A DNA stretch of 64,000 nucleotides, from NCBI GenBank assembly GCA_900318015.1, contig ONJB01000007.1, positions 62,001 through 126,000 on the forward strand, written 5' to 3'. The stretch comes from an uncultured Bacteroidales bacterium. GTDB lineage: Bacteria > Bacteroidota > Bacteroidia > Bacteroidales > UBA932. How positions within the stretch are numbered: position 1 is the first letter of the stretch; every line of letters begins with the position of its first letter. Below are positions 52,031 through 60,466 of the stretch, in pieces. A model generated the notes under the pieces. That model did no database searches. It saw nothing but the letters and a program-made list of their open reading frames with translations, and was not told the origin of the DNA. The position numbers and the translations under genes are program-made.

Positions 52031-55000
52031 ATGAAACAACACGGACTCCTTTCTTTGCTCGCCGCCCTGTTCCTCGCGGTGGGCGCGCATGCCGCGGACA
52101 TCCAGCGCATGGATCCTCCCTTCTGGTATGCCGGTATGAAGAACCACGAACTCCAGGTGATGTTCTATGGAAAGGACATCGCCCAGGCGGAGTTCTCCCT
52201 GAAATCCTATCCGGGCGTCCAGGTCAAGGAGGTTGCGAAGGTCAAGAACCCGAACTACCTGATCGTATATCTGGATGTCACGGAGAAGGCCCGTCCCGGC
52301 ACGATGACTTTCCGCTTCAAGGAGGGTCGTAAGGTCACCGAGAAGGCCTTCGAACTCCGTCCGCGCAACACGAAGACAGGCGCGCAGGGCTTCTCCACAA
52401 AGGATGTGCTGTACCTGATCATGCCGGACCGTTTCGCCAACGGCAATCCTGCCAATGACGACTGGGAGCAGTTCAAGGCCGACCGCCGGAACGGGGGCGG
52501 CCACCATGGCGGCGACCTGCAGGGCATCCGGGACCACCTGGGCTACATCGATTCGCTCGGGGTCACGGCCGTCTGGCTCAATCCGGTCCAGTACAACCGG
52601 AGCAATGCCTCGCACGGCTATGCGATTTCGGACTTCTACCTGATCGACCCGCGGCTTGGGACCAACGAGGAGTACTGCGGCCTGGTCGACGCCGCCCACG
52701 GACGGAACATCAAGGTGGTAATGGACATGATCTTCAACCATTCGGGGAGCACCCATTGGTGGATCGAGGATATCCCGGACGATGACTGGTTCAACCAGGA
52801 CGCCTATGCGAAGAAGCTGTCGGAGCGGCAGCGGCAGGGACCGCCGGAGGGCGGATTCCGCCGCGGACCGCGCGGGAACGACGGGTTGACGACCACGACC
52901 CACTACAAGTGGGTGCTCATGGACCCGCACGCGCCCCAGTCCGAGAAGGACGTCCTCCTGGACGGCTGGTTCTCGGGCGGTATGCCGGACCTGAACCAGC
53001 GCAACCGTCACCTGGCTACCTACCTGATCCAGAACAGCGTCTGGTGGATCGAGTATGCGCGTATCGACGGTATCCGCATGGACACCTATCCCTATGCCGA
53101 CTATGATTTCATGACCCGCTGGTGTCGGGAGATCGAGGATGAGTATCCCGATTTCAATATCGTGGGCGAGGGCTGGTACCCCCGCAATTCCGCCGCCGGC
53201 TGGTGGCAGCGCGGATCGGCCCTGAACCCGTCCGACACGCACCTGAAGACGGTCATGGACTTTGACCTGACCTTTACGATCCAGCGCGAGATTCTCCAGG
53301 AAAGCAATACCAGCGAAGGCTCCGAGGCCGGTCTGTTCAAGGTTTATGAGACCGTCGCGCAGGACTTCCTGATTCCCGATCCGGACCATGTACTCACCTT
53401 CCTGGACAACCATGACATCAGCCGCTTCATGCAGCCGGGCGATCCCGTCTGGAAGTTCAAGCAGGGCCTCGCGTTCCTCGTGACTTCCCGCGGCATCCCG
53501 CAGATCTACTATGGGACGGAGATCGCGATGGCGGGTCCCGACCAGCTCCGCGGCGATTTCCCGGGCGGCTGGAAGGAGGACCCGGCGAGCGCCTTCACGG
53601 CGGCCGGCCGCAACCCCGTCCAGAACGAGTGCTGGGATTTCGCGAGCAGGCTCCTGAACTGGCGCCGGACCTCGAAAGCGGTCACAGAAGGCCGCCTGGT
53701 CCACTATACCCCTGATAACCAGACCAAGTGCTATGTTTATGCCCGCATCGCCGGCGACGACACCGTTCTCGTGATCCTGAACGGTTCCGACACCGAGCGC
53801 GAGCTGAACATGACCCGTTTTGCCGATGTCATCGGAATGCATACCTTCGGGGTCGATGTCGTGACCGGCGAACTGGTCAATTTGACTTCGACTGTCCGGA
53901 TGGCGCCCCGTGGCGTGCATGTGCTGGAACTTCGGTCCGCCGAGGTACCGGCGCCGCCGTACGCCGTTTTCTCCGAAGGCCTGATCGACCGGATCCAGCC
54001 CGAAGGCTGGCTGAAGGAAATCCTCCAGCGGCAGCGCGACGGATTGACCGGCCATCCCGAGGCGATGGCTTATCCTTATAATTCCGTCCTCTGGGCCGGT
54101 ACGCTGGAGCGGGACTCGGAGTCCCGCGGCGCGGACTGGTGGCGCTTCGAACAGACCGCCTATTATCTGGACGGCCTCACCCGCCTGGGTTTCCTGCTGG
54201 ATGACAAGCATTTCCTGGATGTCTGGCAGGAGAACATCGACTATGTCCTTGCCCATCCGCTGCCTTTCAAGGCCGGTCTGACACCCGAAGAGCTGGCGGC
54301 CCGGGATGCCGGGCGTCCGCGACGGAACTTCGATGCGGAGGTCTCGGCCGATCCGCGGGCCCGTGCGCGGGCCGCCCAGATGCAGGCACGACGGGAACGC
54401 GAGAACCGCATCGCCGCCACCGACCGGCCCGAAGGTCGCCTCGGCCCGGAAACGGGCTCGATGGCCTGGCCGTGGGCCGTTTTCTTCCGGGCGGTGAAGG
54501 CGTATTATGAGGCGACCGGCGATCCGCGGATTCCGGCCGCCCTGGAAAAGAACTATCTGTCCTATTCCGTTCCGGAACTGGCGATGAACCGGTTCGTGGT
54601 GAACGTGGAGGGGATGCTATGGACCTATTCGCTGACCGGGGACCGCCGGCTCCTGGACCACGCCGTCGCGGCCTGGGAGGAGGGCGCTTCCGAACTCACG
54701 CAGGCCAGCGCCCTGGATGACAGCGAATTCCACATGCACGGGGTGACAATGAACGAGCTGCTCAAGATCCCGATGCTCCTCTATTCCTATACCGGAGAAC
54801 GGAAATATCTCGACGCGGCCCTGCATGCGATGCAGAAGATGGAGGGGCCGAATCTGCTCGTGGACGGCATCAATTCCTCCTCCGAGGCCTTGGCCGGGAA
54901 CGACCCGCTCGCCAGTCACGAGACGTGCGACGTGTCCGACTATACCTGGACCCTGGGCTATTACCTGATGGCCACCGGGGACGGCCAGTGGGCGGACCGG

Positions 55001-55957
55001 ATCGAGAAAGGCATCTTCAACGGCGGCCTGGGGTCGATTACCAAGGACTTCAAGTCCATGCAGTATTTCTCCTGCCCGAACCAGGTCATCGCCACCGGTA
55101 ATTCCAACCACAACGGCTTCAAGCACGGCCTGACCTGGATGGCCTATCGGCCCATCCATGAGACGGAGTGCTGCATCGGCAACCTGCATCGTTTCCTGCC
55201 GAACTATGTGGCCCGGATGTGGCTGAAAGACAAGAAAGGACATCCCGTCGCCGCCCTGTATGGTCCTTCCTCCGTGGAATATGACCTGGGAGGAGGAAGG
55301 GCTGTGCGCATCGTGGAAGAAACCGGCTATCCGTTTGAAGAGCAGGTGCGCTTCCGCTTCACTTTCCTGCAGGATGGCAAGGAGACGGACTGGCCCGTCG
55401 AGATGGACTTCACCTACCGGATTCCGGCCTGGTGCAAGGCGGGCAACCCCGGATTCAAGACGGTCAGCAAGACCTGGAAGACCGGCGATGTCCTGACGGT
55501 CGACCTGCCGATGGACATTGAAATTGTCGACAATCCCGGGTCGGGAACAGCCGTCCAGCGGGGCCCGATCCTGTATGCCTTCCCGGTTCCGGCGAAGGTC
55601 GAAGAGGATCCGAAGGTCTATGAGAACCTGGCCGGGAAGGTATCGGCCAACCCGGATTTCAAGAGCTGGAGCATGAAGCCGGCAGGCGCGTGGAACTACG
55701 CCCTGGTCCGGAACCGGCTGAACGGCCTCCGGGTCCAGGCGACCGGCGCGAAGGGCTTCCCGTTCGACCCGGAATCCGTTCCGATGAAAATCCGTGTTCC
55801 GGTCGTCGGGGTGAAGGGCTGGACGCTGCAGGAGGACCGGTACACCCCCGCCTTGCCCGAAACGATTGAAGCGGAAGGCCCCGTCAAATACATCGACCTG
55901 GTCCCTTACGGCAGCACGACCCTGCGTCTGACGCTGTTCCCGGAAATCAACCTGTAA
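52031..55957 (+). CDS. Fused GH13 cyclomaltodextrinase and GH127-type glycosidase
   Basis: 1308 residues in one uninterrupted frame; type I signal (MKQHGLLSLLAALFLAVGAHA). Residues 22-635 are a complete SusA-like GH13: N-domain, barrel from VLYLIMPDRFANGNPANDD, Asp in GIRMDTYPYADYD, Glu in IVGEGWYPRN, Asp in FLDNHDISRFM, C-terminal beta domain. Residues about 645-1308 form a GH127/DUF1680 unit: alpha/alpha toroid (WWRFEQTAYYLDGLTRLGFLLDD), acid/base candidate in NSSSEAL, zinc site HETCDVS and TECCIGNLHRFLPNY. GH127 founders are zinc-cysteine beta-L-arabinofuranosidases. Two basic loops are inserted (RQRQGPPEGGFRRGPRG; about residues 755-795). Last gene of locus B. Activity of the second half is unknown. 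Confidence 0.85.
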   Translation: MKQHGLLSLLAALFLAVGAHAADIQRMDPPFWYAGMKNHELQVMFYGKDIAQAEFSLKSYPGVQVKEVAKVKNPNYLIVYLDVTEKARPGTMTFRFKEGRKVTEKAFELRPRNTKTGAQGFSTKDVLYLIMPDRFANGNPANDDWEQFKADRRNGGGHHGGDLQGIRDHLGYIDSLGVTAVWLNPVQYNRSNASHGYAISDFYLIDPRLGTNEEYCGLVDAAHGRNIKVVMDMIFNHSGSTHWWIEDIPDDDWFNQDAYAKKLSERQRQGPPEGGFRRGPRGNDGLTTTTHYKWVLMDPHAPQSEKDVLLDGWFSGGMPDLNQRNRHLATYLIQNSVWWIEYARIDGIRMDTYPYADYDFMTRWCREIEDEYPDFNIVGEGWYPRNSAAGWWQRGSALNPSDTHLKTVMDFDLTFTIQREILQESNTSEGSEAGLFKVYETVAQDFLIPDPDHVLTFLDNHDISRFMQPGDPVWKFKQGLAFLVTSRGIPQIYYGTEIAMAGPDQLRGDFPGGWKEDPASAFTAAGRNPVQNECWDFASRLLNWRRTSKAVTEGRLVHYTPDNQTKCYVYARIAGDDTVLVILNGSDTERELNMTRFADVIGMHTFGVDVVTGELVNLTSTVRMAPRGVHVLELRSAEVPAPPYAVFSEGLIDRIQPEGWLKEILQRQRDGLTGHPEAMAYPYNSVLWAGTLERDSESRGADWWRFEQTAYYLDGLTRLGFLLDDKHFLDVWQENIDYVLAHPLPFKAGLTPEELAARDAGRPRRNFDAEVSADPRARARAAQMQARRERENRIAATDRPEGRLGPETGSMAWPWAVFFRAVKAYYEATGDPRIPAALEKNYLSYSVPELAMNRFVVNVEGMLWTYSLTGDRRLLDHAVAAWEEGASELTQASALDDSEFHMHGVTMNELLKIPMLLYSYTGERKYLDAALHAMQKMEGPNLLVDGINSSSEALAGNDPLASHETCDVSDYTWTLGYYLMATGDGQWADRIEKGIFNGGLGSITKDFKSMQYFSCPNQVIATGNSNHNGFKHGLTWMAYRPIHETECCIGNLHRFLPNYVARMWLKDKKGHPVAALYGPSSVEYDLGGGRAVRIVEETGYPFEEQVRFRFTFLQDGKETDWPVEMDFTYRIPAWCKAGNPGFKTVSKTWKTGDVLTVDLPMDIEIVDNPGSGTAVQRGPILYAFPVPAKVEEDPKVYENLAGKVSANPDFKSWSMKPAGAWNYALVRNRLNGLRVQATGAKGFPFDPESVPMKIRVPVVGVKGWTLQEDRYTPALPETIEAEGPVKYIDLVPYGSTTLRLTLFPEINL

Positions 55958-56010
55958 AGGTTTGTCCGCGCTGGAACCAGAATGAGGCGCACCTTTTTCC
56001 GAAAAAAGAT

Positions 56011-56018
56011 TATCTTTG
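56011..56018 (+). promoter_or_regulatory. -7 box for the small-peptide/fimbrillin operon
   Basis: TATCTTTG after an A-rich block. It separates this unit from starch locus B. A ten-codon reading frame begins two bases later (56021) and ends overlapping the 56050 start; it may be accidental. Confidence 0.6.
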
Positions 56019-56049
56019 CGATGTCAGTCAGTCTTAACAGGTTAGGAAA

Positions 56050-56193
56050 ATGAAACAGAAGCGCATGTACGAGGTTCCGGAAAGCGAACTGCTGGAACTG
56101 AAGTTGGAGGAAGGTCTCCTCTATGATACGCAAAGGGGTGCTGTGACAGTAGAGCCCTACAATCTGGATGCTGATCAATGGGACGAAAGATAA
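56050..56193 (+). CDS. 47-residue small protein of the Bacteroidales 'YExPxxE' type
   Basis: ATG at 56050, stop at 56191-56193. The peptide opens MKQKRMYEVPESELLELKLE and ends DADQWDER. Short acidic proteins with this opening pattern often precede lipoprotein or fimbrillin-like genes in Bacteroidales, as here (next start 11 bases on). No signal peptide or membrane segment. Function unknown. Reality is supported by its own promoter and by the fit to a recurring pattern. Confidence 0.6.
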   Translation: MKQKRMYEVPESELLELKLEEGLLYDTQRGAVTVEPYNLDADQWDER

Positions 56194-56203
56194 GGAGCAG
56201 GCT

Positions 56204-57751
56204 ATGAAAAGAATCGTTTACATCGCCGCAGCCCTGCTGCTGGCGGCCTGTTCCCAAGAGACCTTACCCGAGACAAGCGAAATCGAAATCGTAGAAACGC
56301 CTGAACCCAAGACCTATACGGTTTCTTTGCAGGCCACGTTCGCTCCGGAGACGAGGTTGTCTTTCGATACTTCCACCGGAAGTGGAACATGGGACGCGGA
56401 CGATCAGGTCGCTCTGTTTACGGAGAATGGGAATTTGGTCATCGGCGTTATCAAGGAGGGAGATCTCAATAATGGAGTGTCCCCGACATTTACCTTTACC
56501 ATTCAAGACGATGACAAGATTGTCGATGGCGCCACGGTCTATTATCCCGCATCTATCGCGGTCAAGGGCAGTCAGAACCAGATTGTCCTGCCTGCCAGTT
56601 ATGATGATCTGGAGGTCATGAAAAAGACCATCCCGATGAAAGCGACCGTCAGCGGGAAAAACATGGCTTTCCAGCACCTGGCGTCGATGGTATATGTCGA
56701 TGCTCCCACCTCTACTCCCAGTCATCCAAGCGACAGGTCACCTCAATATGTAGTCTTTTCCGTAGGTGAAGGTAATTCGCCCATTACAGGAACATTCACG
56801 GTCGGAGATGGAACATTGACCCCTGCGGGAGACAATGGGACCGCGATTCGAGCGAAGTGGACCGCAGGAGGAGGTTATTACTTTGTCATGCCGGCCACGA
56901 CTTATAGCGGGGGTTTTTCTCTCTCTATTATCTCTGACATTACCAATGTTGAGGGGAAAGAAGTGTATTTCACCTTTTATAGGAAAACACGTTCTTCTTC
57001 TTTTGTCGCCCAGCGGGCCCGCATGCTCAAAATGCCCGCTTTCGACCCTCAGTGCAAGGAGTTCTATCTGACGGGTACGGCAACAGGATGGTCGGACTCG
57101 AACACGAACGCCCGAATGATTCAAGCGGACGAGAATGTTTTTATCGGTGCGCTCTATAGCTTTGACAACAGTGGGCAAGGGTCCGACTATGGTTTCAAAA
57201 TCCTCCAGGGTTTTAACATTGGAACAAACTGGAACAACGCTATTGGTGTTTCTATCGGCTCCACCTCTGCTACCTATGGTAAAGTCGGGAATCTTCCTGC
57301 TCCGGATAACAGGGTCTATAGCGTCACCTTGACATTGGGAGAAGATTCTTGGACCGCGGAGTCCCGGAGAGTCCGTGATGAGTTCGGAGACTATGGTCAT
57401 GCCCATCTCTATCTGGTCTTTGGACCTTATTCTAGCAATTCTGTCGATTGGACAACACAAGTTGCATTGTCCCAGCCAGTCGGCCACAATTGGCAGGGTC
57501 AGGTGACCATCGGCGGCAGCTCCGGCATCCCGGCGGGCACGGAGTATGGGTGGATAATTACCGATGGGGAAATCCGCGACGGGAAGTGGTATGTCCAGTG
57601 GAATAAAGGCGATATTTCAGATGACACGCTTTATTCCAGCGTGGATTTCAATAACGCAAATATCCGCAACGGATCCCTTACGCTCTCCGCCGGCACGTAC
57701 GACGTCTTCTTCAACGACGCGATCGGCCGGATCATGTTCGAGAAGAAATAG
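56204..57751 (+). CDS. Fimbrillin-like lipoprotein with SusE/F-like C-terminal module
   Basis: 515 residues from the ATG at 56204; lipobox LLLAAC. Residues about 35-290 look like a fimbrillin-like domain: TRLSFDTSTGSGTWDADDQVALF, TVYYPASIAV, AFQHLASMVYVD, WTAGGGYYFVMPATTYSGG. The C-terminal part opens EFYLTGTATGWSDSNTNARM, like a SusE/F binding module, and ends in a beta-rich segment. It may be a minor pilus or surface adhesin component, or a glycan-binding lipoprotein. Base composition is markedly AT-richer (about 48% GC in sampled lines) until near 57480, then returns to the local level. Stop is four bases from the convergent ADH-ALDH gene. Confidence 0.7.
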   Translation: MKRIVYIAAALLLAACSQETLPETSEIEIVETPEPKTYTVSLQATFAPETRLSFDTSTGSGTWDADDQVALFTENGNLVIGVIKEGDLNNGVSPTFTFTIQDDDKIVDGATVYYPASIAVKGSQNQIVLPASYDDLEVMKKTIPMKATVSGKNMAFQHLASMVYVDAPTSTPSHPSDRSPQYVVFSVGEGNSPITGTFTVGDGTLTPAGDNGTAIRAKWTAGGGYYFVMPATTYSGGFSLSIISDITNVEGKEVYFTFYRKTRSSSFVAQRARMLKMPAFDPQCKEFYLTGTATGWSDSNTNARMIQADENVFIGALYSFDNSGQGSDYGFKILQGFNIGTNWNNAIGVSIGSTSATYGKVGNLPAPDNRVYSVTLTLGEDSWTAESRRVRDEFGDYGHAHLYLVFGPYSSNSVDWTTQVALSQPVGHNWQGQVTIGGSSGIPAGTEYGWIITDGEIRDGKWYVQWNKGDISDDTLYSSVDFNNANIRNGSLTLSAGTYDVFFNDAIGRIMFEKK

Positions 57752-57755
57752 GGTC

Positions 57756-60389
57756 TTACCGCTCGAATAATCGCAGCAGCTTCATCTTTGTCTCACCCGC
57801 TTTACCGCTGTAGGGGTGTTCCCTTAACGGCAGGTTGAAGCGGGTGCGGCCTTTGAGGACGGTCTGGGGATGGGTGAATTCCCGGAAGCCCCATTCGCCG
57901 TGGTAGGCGCCCATGCCGGAATGGCCGGTGCCATTGAACGGAACCCCCTTCACCATCATGTGGATGCACACCTCGTTGATGCAGCCGCCGCCGAACTGCT
58001 GCGTCTGCATGACGCGGTTCGCCCACCGCATGTCCTGGGTGAACAAGTACATGGCGAGGGGATGCTCGCGGCCGGCGATGGTCTCCATCAGCGCGTCCAC
58101 CTCCGCGTCCTTGAACGGGACGATGGGCAGCAGGGGACAGAACAGTTCATGCTGCACGATGTGCTCGTCGATGCCCACCGGGTAGATCATCGTGGGGGCG
58201 TAGCGGCGGGTTTCCGGGTTGCCGACACCGCCGAAGACGATGCGGTCGCGGTACTCGTCGGCCAGGCGGGCGCACTTGGCGTAGGCGCCGTCGGTAATGA
58301 GCTTGGGATACTCGGGATTCTCCTCGGCGTGTTCTCCGATCTGGGAGATGAAAGCCTGCTTGAGCTCCGCCAGGAACGGTTCCACCACCTCTTCGGCCAC
58401 CGCGATCTGGTTGATGTTGATGCAGATCTGGCCGGCGTTGGTAAGCTTGAAGAAGGCAATCTTCCGGGCGGCATCCTTCAGGTCGGCGTCCTTGCGGACC
58501 ACGCACCAGTTGCCGGTTTCGCCGCCGAGTTCCAGGGCGACGGGGGTAAGGTTCTTGGCGGCCTCGGCGAGGACGTGCTTGCCCACGGCCGGGGAGCCGG
58601 TGTAGAAGATTTTGTCGAAGCGCTGCGCCAGGCACAGGTCGGCGATGTCGTGCCCGCCGTCGATGAGGGTGACGTATTCCGGCGGAAAGACCTCGGCGAA
58701 GAACTTCTTGAGCGCCGCCGTCGACGCCGCGGACTTGCTGCTGGACTTGATGACCACGGTGTTTCCACCCGCCATCGCCGCCGCCACCACGCCGATGGTG
58801 AGGAGGATGGGGAAGTTGAAGGGGCTGATGACCAGGGAGACGCCATAGGGCATCTTGTAGACCTTCGTGACCATGCTGGGGAAGCACATGAGGCCGCTGA
58901 AATGGCACTCCGGGCGCGCCCAGCGGCGCAGGCCGGCGAGCATTTCGTTGATTTCGACGATGATGGGGCCGATGTCGCAGAGGTAGGCTTCCACGGCGCT
59001 GCGGCCGAGGTCTTCGGCCAGGGCGTCCTCGAACTCCTTCTCGTGGGCGAGGACGGCGGCCTTCAGCCGCTTGAGCTGCTTGATGCGCCAGCGGACGGGG
59101 AGCGTCTCCCCGCTGCGGAAGAACCGCCGCTGGGCTGCCACGATCTCCCGGATCTTGCCTTCGGTGTACGGGTCTACAGCCGTCTGCACCGTCGTTACGG
59201 TGTCGAGCACCTGCTTGATCTGGTCGTTGTTCAGGGTGACGGGGGAGGAATAGTTGATGGAATCGGCGGCGATCATCGGGATGAGTTCCTCGTGGTCGCA
59301 CAGGCGTACGGGCGATTCGATGCGGTCCAGGCCGCACTGCGCCAGCAGGTGCCGGACGGCCTCGAGGAAGCGCTCGGCGGCGTCCGCATCGGCCGTATCC
59401 TCGCCCGCCAGGGCGCAGTACCGCGCAATCTTCGCGTATTTCTCCAGGCAGGCCTCTTTCTGGAATTCCAGCACGGGCAGGAGCATCAGGGAGATGGCTT
59501 TCCCGTGGGGCAGGTGGTATTTCGCGCCGATGCTGTGGGCGAAGGCATGGACATACCCCGCCAATTGGGTGTTGATGGCGTTGCCGCCGTACATCGCCGC
59601 CCGGCACATACCCAGCCGCGCTTCGATGTCCTCCGGGGTGTCCAATACCGTGGGCAGGTGCTGGAGGATCAGCCGGATACCGTCCAGGGAAAGCTTCATG
59701 TCCTCCTCGTCCACCTCCGTGTCGCTGACGGCCCCTTCGATGCAATGGCTGAGGGCGTCCATGCCGCAGGCTGCCGTCACCTCCCGAGGCGCGTTCACGG
59801 TGAGTTCACTGTCGAGCACGACGTGGGGCACTTTCAGGCCGATCAGCACGGTGGAACCCTTCACGCCATGATCGTCCAGCACCACGGCGCCCACCGTCAC
59901 TTCGGCGCCGGTGCCGGCCGTCGAGGGTACCATGATCACGGGCAGCGTACCGCCCCGGACAGGCAGGAACTTCAGGAGCAGGGCCTTGACCGGCAGGTGG
60001 GGCATCTTCACGCCGGCCGCCACCATCTTGCAGGTGTCCATCACCGAGCCGCCGCCTAGGGCGACGATGCAGTCGGCGCCGCTCTCCAGCGCCAGCTTCC
60101 GTCCCGCCTCGATCGTGGGGATGGAGGGCTCGGAATGGATGTCGTCAAACACGGTGCAGCCCACGCCGGCCGCTTCCAGCGAAGCGACGACGGGCTTTTC
60201 GAAACCCAGCGCATGGAGCGTCCGGTCCGTGACCAGCAGCACCTGCTTATAGCCGTTTTCGCGGCAGATGCCGCCAATCTGCCGGCGCGCTCCGTGACCT
60301 TCCGTCACGTCCGGTTCCGGCAGGGGAATCGCGTGTATGACCTTTCCGGGCAGCTTGTGTATCTGTTTCCTGAAGCGATAGGTATCCAT
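57756..60389 (-). CDS. Fused iron-containing alcohol dehydrogenase (N) and aldehyde dehydrogenase (C)
   Basis: 877 residues, no signal, cytoplasmic. Residues 1-395 are an iron-type ADH: GGGSVMDTCKMVA (NAD site), STAGTGAEVT, metal ligands in GMDALSHCIEG and HAFAHSIGAKYHLPHG. Residues about 415-877 are an ALDH of the class-3 kind: ALAEDLGRSAVEAYLCDIGPIIVEI, SPFNFPILLTIGVVAAAMAGGNTVVIKSS, LELGGETGNW (Glu) and catalytic Cys in TNAGQICININ. AdhE has the opposite order and a CoA-acylating ALDH, so this is a different enzyme. It could channel an aldehyde between alcohol and acid, or disproportionate it. Own promoter; single gene. Confidence 0.85.
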   Translation of the reverse strand: MDTYRFRKQIHKLPGKVIHAIPLPEPDVTEGHGARRQIGGICRENGYKQVLLVTDRTLHALGFEKPVVASLEAAGVGCTVFDDIHSEPSIPTIEAGRKLALESGADCIVALGGGSVMDTCKMVAAGVKMPHLPVKALLLKFLPVRGGTLPVIMVPSTAGTGAEVTVGAVVLDDHGVKGSTVLIGLKVPHVVLDSELTVNAPREVTAACGMDALSHCIEGAVSDTEVDEEDMKLSLDGIRLILQHLPTVLDTPEDIEARLGMCRAAMYGGNAINTQLAGYVHAFAHSIGAKYHLPHGKAISLMLLPVLEFQKEACLEKYAKIARYCALAGEDTADADAAERFLEAVRHLLAQCGLDRIESPVRLCDHEELIPMIAADSINYSSPVTLNNDQIKQVLDTVTTVQTAVDPYTEGKIREIVAAQRRFFRSGETLPVRWRIKQLKRLKAAVLAHEKEFEDALAEDLGRSAVEAYLCDIGPIIVEINEMLAGLRRWARPECHFSGLMCFPSMVTKVYKMPYGVSLVISPFNFPILLTIGVVAAAMAGGNTVVIKSSSKSAASTAALKKFFAEVFPPEYVTLIDGGHDIADLCLAQRFDKIFYTGSPAVGKHVLAEAAKNLTPVALELGGETGNWCVVRKDADLKDAARKIAFFKLTNAGQICININQIAVAEEVVEPFLAELKQAFISQIGEHAEENPEYPKLITDGAYAKCARLADEYRDRIVFGGVGNPETRRYAPTMIYPVGIDEHIVQHELFCPLLPIVPFKDAEVDALMETIAGREHPLAMYLFTQDMRWANRVMQTQQFGGGCINEVCIHMMVKGVPFNGTGHSGMGAYHGEWGFREFTHPQTVLKGRTRFNLPLREHPYSGKAGETKMKLLRLFER

Positions 60390-60416
60390 AGTTCTCGTTT
60401 TTTGTGTACGGCATTA

Positions 60417-60424
60417 CAAAGGTA
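60417..60424 (-). promoter_or_regulatory. -7 box for the ADH-ALDH gene
   Basis: TACCTTTG on the minus strand, 27 bases before the ATG. Confidence 0.55.
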
Positions 60425-60428
60425 CGAT

Positions 60429-60461
60429 TATTTCTTCTTCCGCAGAAAACCCGTATCTTTG
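60429..60461 (+). repeat. 33-base promoter repeat, copy 1
   Basis: 32/33 identical to 63345-63377. It ends with the -7 box TATCTTTG (60454-60461), five bases before the ATG at 60467, so the promoter itself is the repeated unit. Confidence 0.75.
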
Positions 60462-60466
60462 TTTCT

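Noticed and set aside
53890-53990. Two separate genes at the GH13-GH127 junction
   Set aside because: No stop codon occurs between the halves and no good new start or promoter is seen; the linker reads through.
57756-60389. Annotation as AdhE
   Set aside because: Domain order is reversed and the ALDH half resembles class-3 aldehyde dehydrogenases rather than the CoA-acylating type.
60404-60466. N-terminal extension of the PLP enzyme
   Set aside because: It would hide the Tat motif inside the protein and cross the -7 box at 60454.
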